A program made the position numbers and the translations under genes. From Shimia aestuarii (GTDB lineage Bacteria; Pseudomonadota; Alphaproteobacteria; Rhodobacterales; Rhodobacteraceae), in contig NZ_JAKVRD010000004.1 in assembly GCF_022814865.1 (NCBI RefSeq), positions 124,001 to 188,000 on the forward strand: a stretch of DNA of 64,000 nucleotides, in the 5' to 3' direction. Under the pieces are notes generated by a model. It ran no database searches. It had not been told where the DNA came from and saw nothing but the letters and a program-made list of their open reading frames with translations. Position 1 is the first letter of the stretch. Every line of letters starts with the position of its first letter. Below are positions 30,781-39,347 of this stretch, piece by piece.

Positions 30781-31443
30781 CTATTCGAGCGCCTTGCGAT
30801 AGTCCTCAAGGCGTTTTCCGGGTTCATCGACGAAGAGGCCGGGCAATACGGTCGCCTGAGTGATCTGATCGGCGCGTAGGTTGGCGAAATCGCCAGTGGT
30901 GTCGCACCAGACGAGACAGGTCCAGACGCGGCCCCAGTAGTCGAGCTTGAGCGGGCGCACCTCGCGCGTGGTGCCGTCCTGCATGGCGAGGCGAAGCTTT
31001 TGACGGCCCCGGATCGCGGCGCGGAGCGTCGTGAGGTGGCGGAAGCCCTCGGCGGCATCGGCAAAGGGGTAGACGGCGAAGCCAAAGGACTTTGGCGCAC
31101 CGTGGCGGTCTTCGGGCAGCACGGCGTCGATCTTGGCGGAAAGGCTTTGGGCCGCGTCACGCAATTCACCGTCTAGGCCATTGCCAACCGCCGCAAGGCC
31201 AAGGTGCAGTGCCTCCAGCTCGCTCTCGGTCAGGTTCAGGGGCGGCAGGGTAATCGCGGCACGGGCGGAATAGCCGATGCCGCGCTCTCCTTCTACCGGA
31301 ACCCCAGAAGCGGCGAGCGTGTCCATATCGCGGTAGATCGTGCGCATCGATACACCGAGCTTCTGGGCCAGATCCTCGGCCCGGTGTTGGCCACCGTCTT
31401 TGAGGATTTCGATCAAGCTATAGAGCCTGTCAGAACGTTTCAT
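30781..31443 (-). CDS. YafY-type transcriptional regulator with WYL domain
   Basis: 220 residues. N-terminal HTH (RAEDLAQKLGVSMRTIYRDMDTLAASGVPV, residues 20-50) and a C-terminal WYL-like domain (REVRPLKLDYWGRVWTCLVWCDTTGDFANLRADQI). Family members respond to ligands bound by WYL. The upstream region carries four TGACA/TGTCA half sites (31479-31512), a plausible autoregulatory operator. Divergent from tatA. Confidence 0.85.
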   Translation of the reverse strand: MKRSDRLYSLIEILKDGGQHRAEDLAQKLGVSMRTIYRDMDTLAASGVPVEGERGIGYSARAAITLPPLNLTESELEALHLGLAAVGNGLDGELRDAAQSLSAKIDAVLPEDRHGAPKSFGFAVYPFADAAEGFRHLTTLRAAIRGRQKLRLAMQDGTTREVRPLKLDYWGRVWTCLVWCDTTGDFANLRADQITQATVLPGLFVDEPGKRLEDYRKALE

Positions 31444-31478
31444 CGCAGGTGATTCTCTCGTGCTGTTCGGGGGTATAC

Positions 31479-31512
31479 TGACAAAAACCTGTCAACTGAC
31501 AAGCTGTTGACA
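31479..31512. promoter_or_regulatory. Candidate operator: TGACA/TGTCA half-site cluster
   Basis: TGACA at 31479, TGTCA at 31490, TGACA at 31497 and TGACA at 31508: steps of 11, 7 and 11 bases. TGTCAACTGACA (31490-31501) is a near palindrome. It lies 36-69 bp upstream of the WYL regulator and in the divergent space before tatA. Confidence 0.45.
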
Positions 31513-31650
31513 AATGCGGTGCGAGAATCTGCTCAAAAAGGGCCAATCTGATCGTGATTGTCGCTTTTCCTGATCCGTCAGACTCCTTATTTGTAGGTCT
31601 GGATTTTTGAACGGCTTGCGGGTGAGCCGTCGAGACATAGGAGAAAGACT

Positions 31651-31869
31651 ATGGGTATTGGTAACATCGGCCTTCCGGGCATCCTTCTGATCGCGATTGT
31701 CGTGCTGGTCCTGTTCGGGCGTGGCAAGATTTCGGGCCTGATGGGCGAAGTGGGCAAAGGCATCACCTCGTTCAAGAAGGGTATCAACGAGGGCCAGGCA
31801 GAGCTTGAAGACGAGAAGGCGGACGCCGCCAAGGACGTCACCCCCGAAGACGAAAAAGACAAAGTCTGA
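31651..31869 (+). CDS. tatA: Sec-independent protein translocase subunit TatA
   Basis: 72 residues. Short N-terminal helix (LPGILLIAIVVLVLFG), the FGRGKISGLMGEVGKGI amphipathic helix, and an acidic tail. Forms the pore complex for folded-protein export. TAGGAGA precedes ATG 31651. Confidence 0.95.
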   Translation: MGIGNIGLPGILLIAIVVLVLFGRGKISGLMGEVGKGITSFKKGINEGQAELEDEKADAAKDVTPEDEKDKV

Positions 31870-31887
31870 TACGGGGGCTTGTAAGCC

Positions 31888-32379
31888 ATGTTTGATCTTG
31901 GAATGCCCGAACTACTGGTGATCGGCGTTGTTGCGCTGATCGTCGTGGGGCCAAAAGACCTGCCGGTTCTGTTCCGCAAGGTGGGCCAGTTTGTCGGCAA
32001 GGCGAAGGGCATGGCGCGGGAGTTCTCGAGCGCGATGAACCAGGCCGCGGACCAGGCGGGCGTGAAGGACGTGAGCGACTCTCTTCGGAGCGCGACGGAC
32101 GGGATCGGCAAAGTGTCCAACCCGATGAAAACGGCGTCGGACGCGATCCGGGATCAGGCCAAGTCGATGACGGATTTCGACCCCGAGAGCGAGACCGGCA
32201 AGCTTTCGGCGGAACGCGCTGAGGCGGCGAAGAAGATCCGCGAAGCGAGCGCGGCCAAGGCCGAAGCCCGCATCGCCAAGGAGAAGAAGGCCGCCGAAGA
32301 GGCCGCTGCCGCGGCCAAGGCCGCAGAGGCAGGCGATGCGCCCTCTGATGCGGGCGCCGAGAAGGACGACAAAGCATGA
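31888..32379 (+). CDS. tatB: Sec-independent protein translocase subunit TatB
   Basis: 163 residues. [33 protein letters not shown] is the TatB N terminus with the Pro-hinge, followed by a long charged helical region, and an Ala/Lys/Glu-rich C terminus. Receives signal peptides together with TatC. Four-base overlap with tatC. Confidence 0.96.
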   Translation: MFDLGMPELLVIGVVALIVVGPKDLPVLFRKVGQFVGKAKGMAREFSSAMNQAADQAGVKDVSDSLRSATDGIGKVSNPMKTASDAIRDQAKSMTDFDPESETGKLSAERAEAAKKIREASAAKAEARIAKEKKAAEEAAAAAKAAEAGDAPSDAGAEKDDKA

Positions 32380-33401
32380 GCCGCACCGATGAGATGGAGG
32401 AAAGCGCCGCGCCGCTGATCGAGCATCTGGCGGAGCTGCGCACGCGATTGATCCGGTCGGTGCTTGCCTTGCTTGTGGGGATTTCGATCTGCTTTATCCC
32501 CATTGGCGGGGATTTCATTGCGGTGCATATCCTCAATTTCCTCTTGTCACCGATCGAGGCGTCGCTGCGCGCGCTTGGGGATCCGTCGCCGACGTTGCAA
32601 TATACCTCGCCGCAGGAATACCTGTTCACGCTGTTCCGTATCTCGATGGTGTTCGGCTTTGCCATGGCCTTTCCGGTCATCGCCTTCCAGATGTGGCGTT
32701 TCGTGGCGCCGGGGCTCTACAAGAACGAGAAGGGCGCGTTCCTGCCGTTCATGGTCGCCTCGCCCTTCATGTTCCTGCTCGGGGCGACATTCGCGCATTT
32801 CGTCGTGACGCCGCTTGCCATGTCGTTTTTCCTTGGCTTTGCCGATGTGAGTTCGATCTTTGCCAACCTGCTTGGCAATACGCCGGAATTGCCTGCGGAT
32901 GCCGTTGTGGTGCCGGAGACGCAGGAGGGGATCAAGGTCACCTTCTTCGGGAAGGTCAACGAAAGCCTTGATATCACGCTCAAGTTCATCATCGCCTTCG
33001 GTCTCTGCTTCCAGCTTCCGGTGCTTTTGACCCTGATGGGCAAGGCCGGGCTTGTGTCGGCGGACGGGCTCGGCTCGGTGCGCAAATACGCGATGGTGGG
33101 CATTTTGGTGCTTGCCGCGCTGGTGACGCCGCCGGATGTCGTCACGCAGTTGATCCTGTTCACGGTGGTCTACGGGCTTTACGAGGTGTCGATCTTCCTT
33201 GTGCGCCGGGTTGAGGCCAAGCGCGAGGCGCAGCTTCGGGCGGAAGGGTATTACGACGACGAGGACGAACCCGCCGATGAGGCACCCGCTGCAAAGCGCC
33301 CCTTTGAGGATGAGGAAGATCCCGAAGACGATCCGCTCCTGAAGGAGTTCGACGAGGACGACGATGACGAGGATGACGGGATGGTCGACAAGACCAACTG
33401 A
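32376..33401 (+). CDS. tatC: Sec-independent protein translocase subunit TatC
   Basis: 341 residues; the six-helix core ends near 275. [20 protein letters not shown] and [20 protein letters not shown] are the family signatures. The C-terminal 65 residues form an acidic tail ([13 protein letters not shown] then [12 protein letters not shown]), longer than in E. coli. ATGA overlap with tatB; a terminator follows. Confidence 0.96.
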   Translation: MSRTDEMEESAAPLIEHLAELRTRLIRSVLALLVGISICFIPIGGDFIAVHILNFLLSPIEASLRALGDPSPTLQYTSPQEYLFTLFRISMVFGFAMAFPVIAFQMWRFVAPGLYKNEKGAFLPFMVASPFMFLLGATFAHFVVTPLAMSFFLGFADVSSIFANLLGNTPELPADAVVVPETQEGIKVTFFGKVNESLDITLKFIIAFGLCFQLPVLLTLMGKAGLVSADGLGSVRKYAMVGILVLAALVTPPDVVTQLILFTVVYGLYEVSIFLVRRVEAKREAQLRAEGYYDDEDEPADEAPAAKRPFEDEEDPEDDPLLKEFDEDDDDEDDGMVDKTN

Positions 33402-33421
33402 CCCTCTCCCTATGACTTAGG

Positions 33422-33456
33422 AAAGGCGCGTCCTGCTTAGGCGCGCCTTTTTCGTT
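33422..33456 (+). terminator. Intrinsic terminator after tatC
   Basis: Stem AAAGGCGCG (33422-33430) / CGCGCCTTT (33442-33450) followed by TTTTTCGTTT. Confidence 0.85.
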
Positions 33457-33509
33457 TCTGGCGCCTCTTGTCGGGGGCGCGGCTTCGTGGTTCAAACCGG
33501 GGAGCCGAG

Positions 33510-34364
33510 ATGGAGACCCCGATGGACCAAGACACCCTGACCCGTATTGCCGAGGCGCTTGAGCGAATGGCGCCTGCACCCGTGGCGGCGCCGGATTTCG
33601 ATGCGGCGGAGGCTTTCGTGTGGCATGTGGCGCCGGACCGTCTCGAGCCAGTGCAGAAGGTGAACCGGGTCGATCTTTCGCTCTTGATCGGGCTTGGGCG
33701 GACGCGGGACACGCTGCTTGAGAACACGCTACAGTTTGCCAAGGGCCTTCCGGCCAACAACGCGCTTCTTTGGGGCGCGCGGGGGATGGGGAAATCTTCG
33801 TTGGTGAAGGCGATCCACGCGGAGGTGCTTGGGCAGGGGTTGCCGCTCAAGATCGTGGAGTTGCAGCGCGAGGACCTGCCGAGCGTTTCGCGGCTTCTAA
33901 ACCTTCTGCGCGAGAGCGACGCGCGGTTCCTGCTCTTTTGCGATGACCTGTCGTTCAGCCATGATGACCAACATTACAAGAGCCTCAAGGCGGTGCTTGA
34001 TGGTGGCATTGAGGGGCGGCCCGACAACGTGATTTTCTATGCCACGTCCAATCGTCGCCACCTGATGCCGCGCGACATGATCGAGAACGAGCGATCAAGC
34101 GCCATCAACCCGGCGGAAGCGGTCGAGGAGAAAGTCTCTCTCTCGGATCGTTTCGGGCTCTGGCTCGGCTTCCATCCCTGTAGTCAGGATGACTACCTCG
34201 CGATGATCCGGGGCTATTGCGATGCCCACGGGGTCGAGATCGATGACGAGACGCTGCGCGCCGAGGCCATCGAATGGCAGGCGACGCGGGGCGCACGTTC
34301 GGGGCGCGTGGCGTGGCAGTATTTCACCGACCTTGCCGGGCGCCGTGGCGTGGCGATCAGCTAA
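33510..34364 (+). CDS. ATP-binding protein, DUF815 family
   Basis: 284 residues. Walker A WGARGMGKSSLVKAIH (about residues 86-101), Walker B-like LLFCDDLSF, sensor VIFYATSNRRHLMP, and SSAINPAEAVEEKVSLSDRFGLWLGF, all typical of DUF815 AAA ATPases. ATG 33510 has GGGGAG five bases upstream; ATG 33522 is an alternative. Function not known. The tat operon lies upstream across a terminator. Confidence 0.88.
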   Translation: METPMDQDTLTRIAEALERMAPAPVAAPDFDAAEAFVWHVAPDRLEPVQKVNRVDLSLLIGLGRTRDTLLENTLQFAKGLPANNALLWGARGMGKSSLVKAIHAEVLGQGLPLKIVELQREDLPSVSRLLNLLRESDARFLLFCDDLSFSHDDQHYKSLKAVLDGGIEGRPDNVIFYATSNRRHLMPRDMIENERSSAINPAEAVEEKVSLSDRFGLWLGFHPCSQDDYLAMIRGYCDAHGVEIDDETLRAEAIEWQATRGARSGRVAWQYFTDLAGRRGVAIS

Positions 34365-34375
34365 GCGCGGGCCTG

Positions 34376-34505
34376 TTCTTCCTCTTGCGAGAAATATCCT
34401 GGGGTGAATTGCCCGTATTCAAGCGCATGTCCGAGGAGCTCAAAACCGGTTCCCACTTTTGAGCGACATGCCGCGCCGCGGGCAAGAGGGGCAAAGCCCC
34501 TGACC
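34376..34505. repeat. 3'-end repeat element, copy 1 (with inserted hairpin)
   Basis: Starts 12 bases after the DUF815 stop. Sense: TTCTTCCTCT (34376-34385), GAAATATCC, GGGGTGAATTGCCCG, then a 60-base insert with a hairpin, then GGGCAAGAGGGGCAAAGCCC. The block 34481-34505 is an exact reverse complement of 38277-38301. The outer TTGCCCG/CGGGCAA pairing survives around the insert. It also abuts the 3' end of the convergent nlpD-like gene. Confidence 0.8.
34423..34474. repeat. Nested hairpin unit inside copy 1
   Basis: GCTCAAAA (34438-34445) / TTTTGAGC (34457-34464) with loop CCGGTTCCCAC, flanked by CATGTC (34426-34431) / GACATG (34465-34470), the two stems separated by CGAGGA. It resembles the short intergenic palindromes with an ACCGGTTCCCACTTTT core that I recall from other alphaproteobacteria. 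Confidence 0.65.
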
Positions 34506-34509
34506 CTCA

Positions 34510-35706
34510 TTATTTCAGGTAGGGCATCGGGTCGACGGAGTCGAACCCCTTGCGCACTTCGAAATGCACGAAGCTGTCCTTGGCAGGGATCGCCGCGATG
34601 GACTGGCCGCGCTTGACGTTCGCCCCCTTGGAGACCGTCACGTCATCGACGTTGTAATAGACGGTCATCAGGTTGCTGTCATGGCGCAGCACGACGATGC
34701 GGACATTGTCGGCGTCCGTGGTGATCGCCGCGACCTTGCCGTCGCGCGCCGCCTGCACCGGGGTGCCTGCGGCGGCGGCGATGTCGATACCGTTGTTCTT
34801 GCCGCGTGCGTAGGGGCGAATGATCTTGCCATCGACCGGGTAGCCCATGCGCGAGCTGCGCGCGGTCTGGGTCTTGCCGAGGTCCGGCGCTTCGGGCGCT
34901 TCCACGGCCTTGTCGGGGTCGGGCAGCGGTTGTCGCGCGCTCGGCGGGGTCGGCGTCGGGGTGTTGCCGCCGGGGGCCGTCACCGCCGGGGCTGCTGCGG
35001 CCTCTTGGGCCGTGCTACGGTCCGGCGCACCAATGGCTGCGGGCGGAATCAGCAGGATTTGGTTTTCGCGGATCATGAAGTCGCTCCCAAGCCCGTTCCA
35101 TTCGGCCAAAGCGCGGGGCGTCACGTCATAGAGACGCGCGATGGTGAAGGCGGTCTCGCCACGGCGGACCTTGTGGCGGATCGGTTCAAGGCCGGTTTCG
35201 CCTTTGGGCGCGTTGCTCGGGGCCGGTTGCAGCGGCTCGGTGGCAACGCGGCGCGTTTCGGCGTCGCTCAGGGCGCTGTCGGCCATGGCGGTGATGTCGA
35301 CGCCAGAGGGCGGCGTCACGACACCGCGCCCGCCAGTTGCAGGCGACGGTTCGGCGACGCGGTAGGGCAGGGCGATGATCTCGCCGGCGCGCAGTTGGTC
35401 TTCGGGGCGCAGGCCATTGTAGCGGGCAAGGTCGGCGGCGGGCATGTCGATGCGGGTGGCCACATCGTCGAGCGTGTCGCCCCGGCGCGCCACGGCGACC
35501 TGATAATTCGGATAGGAGATGATGCCGCGCTTGTCCGGGCGCGGACGATCAGCGGTCGCGGCCTTGGCGGCGGTGGTGGTGTCGAGACCGGCCCCGATCC
35601 CGCCACGTAGGTCGAAGTCGAACCCGTCATTGCAGGCGCCGACGAGAACAAGGGTCAGGCCCATCATCATGAGCCGTGCGGGCGGGGCTTTGCTGTGGCG
35701 TGTCAT
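34510..35706 (-). CDS. nlpD: LysM/M23-domain lipoprotein, NlpD type (probably inactive LytM)
   Basis: 398 residues. Signal with lipobox LVGAC at residue 25; LysM 1 (about 67-116) and LysM 2 (about 185-232); a Pro/Thr-rich linker; C-terminal M23 fold (about 290-398). The metal residues are degenerate: the first His is replaced (NNGIDIAA), and HLHFEVR reads FVHFEVR. Such LytM proteins activate amidases rather than cut peptidoglycan. The position in the surE-pcm-nlpD cluster supports this. ATG 35706 chosen. Confidence 0.88.
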   Translation of the reverse strand: MTRHSKAPPARLMMMGLTLVLVGACNDGFDFDLRGGIGAGLDTTTAAKAATADRPRPDKRGIISYPNYQVAVARRGDTLDDVATRIDMPAADLARYNGLRPEDQLRAGEIIALPYRVAEPSPATGGRGVVTPPSGVDITAMADSALSDAETRRVATEPLQPAPSNAPKGETGLEPIRHKVRRGETAFTIARLYDVTPRALAEWNGLGSDFMIRENQILLIPPAAIGAPDRSTAQEAAAAPAVTAPGGNTPTPTPPSARQPLPDPDKAVEAPEAPDLGKTQTARSSRMGYPVDGKIIRPYARGKNNGIDIAAAAGTPVQAARDGKVAAITTDADNVRIVVLRHDSNLMTVYYNVDDVTVSKGANVKRGQSIAAIPAKDSFVHFEVRKGFDSVDPMPYLK

Positions 35707-35836
35707 CTCTGCTCTGGTCCTCAATTTGCCCCTGAAACCGCGCAAGAAACGCGGCGGGCGGTGCTCAATGATCAGTCATACCCGGCGCTTTACCACGCCT
35801 TGTTGGTCTTGGGTCTTTCTTCGCTTCTGCCCCAGA

Positions 35837-36493
35837 TCAGTTCTCGGGGGCAACCCCTTCCACGAGGGGGACGAAACGCACGGGCCGCAATTCGTCATAG
35901 TCGAACCCCTCTTCGGTGCGGCGCACGCGGATGAGGCTCTGGACCGTGTCGGACTGGCCCACGGGCAGGACCATGATACCGCCGGGTTTCAATTGCGCCA
36001 AGAGGGGGCCGGGCGGGTCTTCGGCGGCGGCGGTGACGATGATGCGGTCAAAGGGGGCCTGATCGGGCAGGCCGAAGCTGCCATCGCCGGTCAGGGCAGT
36101 GATATTGGTAAGGTCGAGCGCATCGAAGACGCCGCGCGCTTCCTGCACGAGACGTTTGTGGCGATCAGTGGTGTAGACGCGCCGCGCCAGCAGGCTCAGG
36201 ATCGCCGCCTGATAGCCCGAACCGGTGCCGACCTCCAAGACCTTGTCGCGCGGTTGCACCCCAAGCGCCTGGGTCATCAGGCCGACCACGGAGGGCTGCG
36301 AGATGGTCTGGCCGCAGGCGATGGGGAGGGGGGTGTCCTCGTAGGCGCGCCCCGCAAACAGCCCGCGTAGAAACCGCGCGCGGTCGATCCGTTCCATCGC
36401 CGACAACACGCGCGCATCCGTCACGCCCTTGGAGCGCAGGGCGAAAAGGAACTGCATCTTGCGTTCGGCGTCGGAGACGGGGGCGTCACTCAT
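35837..36493 (-). CDS. pcm: Protein-L-isoaspartate O-methyltransferase
   Basis: 218 residues. SAM motif [20 protein letters not shown], with [19 protein letters not shown] upstream and [20 protein letters not shown] downstream, defines PCMT. It repairs isoaspartyl residues. Its ATG overlaps the surE stop by four bases. Confidence 0.95.
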   Translation of the reverse strand: MSDAPVSDAERKMQFLFALRSKGVTDARVLSAMERIDRARFLRGLFAGRAYEDTPLPIACGQTISQPSVVGLMTQALGVQPRDKVLEVGTGSGYQAAILSLLARRVYTTDRHKRLVQEARGVFDALDLTNITALTGDGSFGLPDQAPFDRIIVTAAAEDPPGPLLAQLKPGGIMVLPVGQSDTVQSLIRVRRTEEGFDYDELRPVRFVPLVEGVAPEN

Positions 36494-37275
36494 TCTTCGA
36501 GCACTTTCAGCGTGTCGAGCACTTCATGTGCGGTCAGGTCGGCGCGCATTGGGGTGACGGAAATGTAGCCGTCGAGATTGGCCGCCGCGTCCGAGCCGGG
36601 GGCGGTCGGGATTTGCTGGTTGCCACCGCGCACCCAGAGGAAGCGCCGTCCCGAAGGCGAATTGTGCGGCGCGACGGAAAAGCTTGTTCCCTGACGAAAG
36701 CCCTGTTCGGTGACGCGGATGCCCTTGACGTTCTCGGCGCGCACGGGCGGAAAATTGACGTTATAGAACAGGCGGTAGTCGTGGGTTTCCTCGGGGGTGG
36801 CGTCGAGGATTTTGCGAATGACCGAGACGCCATGCTGGGCCGCGGCCTCGAAGGGGGTGTCGATGTCGTAGTTCTCGGGGCCGAGATACTGCGAGAGGGC
36901 AATCGCCGGGATGCCCTGAAGCGCGGCTTCCATAGCGCCGCCGAGCGTGCCGGAATAGAGCGCGTTCTCGGCCGAGTTGTTGCCTCGGTTGACGCCGGAA
37001 AGGACGAGATCGGGCAGGTTGCCTTCCATCACGTCATGCACGCCCGCAAGAACACAGTCGGCAGGGCTGCCTTCGGCGGCGAAGCGGCGCGCGCCCATCT
37101 TGGCGATCATCGTGGGGTGGGTATAGCTGATGCAGTGGGCGACGCCGGATTGTTCAAAGGCGGGCGCCACGGTCCAGACCTCGCCCTTGGGGCCGGCAAG
37201 CTCTGTCGCGATCTCGAGCAGGACTTCGAGGCCCGGCGCATTGATACCGTCGTCATTGGTGATGAGAATGCGCAT
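36490..37275 (-). CDS. surE: 5'/3'-nucleotidase SurE
   Basis: 261 residues. N-terminal metal motif [16 protein letters not shown] and [18 protein letters not shown] are the SurE signatures. It dephosphorylates nucleoside monophosphates. ATG 37275 is preferred over the longer frame start at 37314. First gene of surE-pcm-nlpD. Confidence 0.96.
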   Translation of the reverse strand: MRILITNDDGINAPGLEVLLEIATELAGPKGEVWTVAPAFEQSGVAHCISYTHPTMIAKMGARRFAAEGSPADCVLAGVHDVMEGNLPDLVLSGVNRGNNSAENALYSGTLGGAMEAALQGIPAIALSQYLGPENYDIDTPFEAAAQHGVSVIRKILDATPEETHDYRLFYNVNFPPVRAENVKGIRVTEQGFRQGTSFSVAPHNSPSGRRFLWVRGGNQQIPTAPGSDAAANLDGYISVTPMRADLTAHEVLDTLKVLEE

Positions 37276-37407
37276 GGAGTGCCGCCTTTTGCCCGTGATC
37301 TGCCTGTTGTCCACTGTCTAGAGGAGGGGCAGGCGTGGGGCAAGTGGCGCCTTGTCCAGAAGGCGCTTGCGGGGGCCGGAGCGGCCCCACGCGGAGGGGT
37401 TTGCGGC

Positions 37408-38064
37408 CTAGAGCGACAGTTCGGCGATCAGGCGGGCGGCCTCTTCGCGGATGTCGTGCAGCGGCGCGCGGTCTTCGCCGGGAAAGAAGCGGGCGCGGGT
37501 CGCGGTTGCCATCGCTTTCGGGGCGAGGATCGAGACGCGGGGACCGGTGCGCACGCTCTCGGCTTGCCAGCTTTGGGCCAGCGCGATCTGACCGGTCTTG
37601 GTTGCGCCGTAGGCACCAAAAAACTTGTCGCCGCCATGCGGATCGTCGAAGAACACCGCTTGACCTTCCTGGCCGAGAAGCGGGCTTAGGAAGGGGATGA
37701 GCTGGCCTGTCGCGGTCAGGTTGGTGGCGATGGATTTGTCCCAGTCTTTCTGGTCGATATGGCCCGCCGGCGTCAGCGGCGCGGCATGGATCGCGGCGTG
37801 GACCCAGAGGTCGACCTTGCCCCAGCGATCATGGATCGAGCGGCAGAGCTGGGCCATGGCATCGGTGTTGGTGATGTCCATCGGGGCGAGCGTGGCTGCG
37901 CCGCCCTTGGCTTGAATGCGGTCGTCGAGTTCTTCAAGCGCACCGGTGGTGCGGGCGACGGCGACGACGTGATACTGGTCGGCGAGCGCCTCGGCAAAGG
38001 CGGCGCCGAGGCCTCGGGACGCGCCGGTCACAAGCGCGATCTTGGGAGAAGTGCTATCGGTCAT
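37408..38064 (-). CDS. SDR-family oxidoreductase
   Basis: 218 residues. TGASRGLGAAFAEAL cofactor motif at residues 14-28 and the active-site pair in GAYGATKTGQIAL (YxxxK). The usual catalytic Ser region reads VFFDDPHGGDKFF, with Asp where Ser is expected. The frame stays open up to 38706, but ATG 38064 is the first with family sequence. An 11-bp repeat array lies 49 bases upstream. Substrate unknown. Confidence 0.82.
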   Translation of the reverse strand: MTDSTSPKIALVTGASRGLGAAFAEALADQYHVVAVARTTGALEELDDRIQAKGGAATLAPMDITNTDAMAQLCRSIHDRWGKVDLWVHAAIHAAPLTPAGHIDQKDWDKSIATNLTATGQLIPFLSPLLGQEGQAVFFDDPHGGDKFFGAYGATKTGQIALAQSWQAESVRTGPRVSILAPKAMATATRARFFPGEDRAPLHDIREEAARLIAELSL

Positions 38065-38112
38065 GGGAGGGATGTGCGCCCTCGGGGCCGAGAGGTCAAG
38101 GGGCGAAACGGC

Positions 38113-38156
38113 ACATCTGTAACACGTCGGTATCACGTCGGTATTGCGTCGGTGCG
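38113..38156. repeat. Phased 11-bp repeat array, copy 2
   Basis: Units ACATCTGTAAC, ACGTCGGTATC, ACGTCGGTATT, GCGTCGGTGCG, each 11 bases. Same order and orientation as copy 1, ending 48 bases upstream of the SDR start codon. Confidence 0.85.
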
Positions 38157-38276
38157 GGATAAAGCATTCCGCCAAACACCTGAGACACAGCTTTTGGCAG
38201 AGCGCCGCGCACCATATGAGTGTGGCGTGCGACTCACCTTCAACCTGATAGCTCAGGTTTAAGGCGTGACGCTTTA

Positions 38277-38355
38277 GGTCAGGGGCTTTGCCCCTCTTGC
38301 CTGCCAGGGCAGGCAATTCACCCCGAGTATTTTTCCAGAGAAGAAGACCGGGCGC
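38277..38355. repeat. 3'-end repeat element, copy 2
   Basis: Read on the minus strand from 38355, downstream of the 89-residue gene: TTCTTCTCTGG, AAATACTCGG, GGGTGAATTGCC, a perfect stem TTGCCTGCC / GGCAGGCAA, then AGAGGGGCAAAGCCCC. The block 38277-38301 is the reverse complement of 34481-34505. Confidence 0.8.
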
Positions 38356-38363
38356 GCGCGGGA

Positions 38364-38633
38364 TCAGGCGGGCAGGTCGAGCCGCATCAGGCGCCCGCCG
38401 CGCAGAAGGGTTACGGAGGTGGCGTCGATGGCACGTACCGGACCAAGCGCGGAGGTGCCGTCTGCCTCGGTCATCACCGTCTTGCCCGAAGGCAGCAGGA
38501 TCAGCGCGCGCAGGGCGTCCTCGCTTCCCATGATGCCGAGCAGTGTGAACACGCCACGCTGCCCGAGCGTGCCGCGTTCCGTCGCGATCTCGGCGACGTT
38601 GTCGGGCGTGGTTTCCATCTGTTGAGTGCTCAT
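38364..38633 (-). CDS. Small hypothetical protein
   Basis: 89 residues from ATG 38633. GVFTLLGIMGSEDALRALILLPSGKTVMTE, then GPVRAIDATSVTLLRGGRLMRL, has the beta pattern of PilP/GspC-type periplasmic domains (LLGIxGS..ARALI), but there is no signal peptide and I cannot assign it. The frame opens up to 38774. Minus strand, downstream of the DUF2199 gene. Confidence 0.6.
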   Translation of the reverse strand: MSTQQMETTPDNVAEIATERGTLGQRGVFTLLGIMGSEDALRALILLPSGKTVMTEADGTSALGPVRAIDATSVTLLRGGRLMRLDLPA

Positions 38634-38780
38634 CTGGCCATCTCTTCTGTTCGCGTCTCGGCCTGATATGGGCCAAGCGCGGGCCTCTAACAGGGGCGAG
38701 AGGCAAAGAAAAGAGGGGATATGGCGCGGATCGGCGGGTTTTCGCTGCATCGCAGCAAAAGGCCGCCGAGACACCAGTGA

Positions 38781-39347
38781 TCAGTCGGTGGCAAGGTGGG
38801 GCCGGATGTCGTCACCAAGCGCGGCGTAGAGATCGAGGAGCGGATCGAAGCCGATGCCGTCCGCCTGAAGCGCGGCGAGCGGGCCGTCGGCGAGGCGGAT
38901 GCGGGGGCGCTCGCCCTCGGCACCGGGCAGGAGGGTGCAGGGCAGGGGCTCGTCGCTCTCAAAGCCGGGGAGATCGTTCATCAGCCATCCTGCGCCGCCT
39001 TCAAACGCCGGGCCATCGCCGGTTGCCGCGTCGAGATAGGCGTAGAACGTCTTGGGCGCGACAGCGACCCAGAGGGCGAAATGCACCTCTTCGTCGCTGC
39101 CGCGCACGTTTAGTGACAGGAGGGCGGAAAGAAACCGGTCTTCGCCAATGCGGCAGAGGTCGGGCGAAAGGCGATCCTCGCCCGCGACGATCTCGGGCAT
39201 CCCGGGCGTCGGCTCGGCGTGGGGCCAGGCATCGGGCTGCGCGAAGGCGAAGTCGATCAATCCGGAGAACTGCCGCCCGCAACAGGGGCAGGTGCGCGTC
39301 TCGTCATGAAGGCGGCGCCAGCGCGCGTCGAGGGCGAGAAGGGACAC
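38781..39347 (-). CDS. DUF2199-family protein
   Basis: 188 residues from GTG 39347, which follows the purF stop directly. N-terminal CPCCGRQFSG zinc-binding-like motif and FALWVAVAPKTFYAYLDAATGDGPAFEGGAGWL match the DUF2199 layout. Function unknown. Position after purF suggests cotranscription. Confidence 0.78.
   Translation of the reverse strand: MSLLALDARWRRLHDETRTCPCCGRQFSGLIDFAFAQPDAWPHAEPTPGMPEIVAGEDRLSPDLCRIGEDRFLSALLSLNVRGSDEEVHFALWVAVAPKTFYAYLDAATGDGPAFEGGAGWLMNDLPGFESDEPLPCTLLPGAEGERPRIRLADGPLAALQADGIGFDPLLDLYAALGDDIRPHLATD

Noticed and set aside
38065-38706. Upstream extension of the SDR frame to 38706
   Set aside because: The frame crosses the repeat array, the 3'-end element and the 89-residue gene, and has no SDR sequence before 38064.
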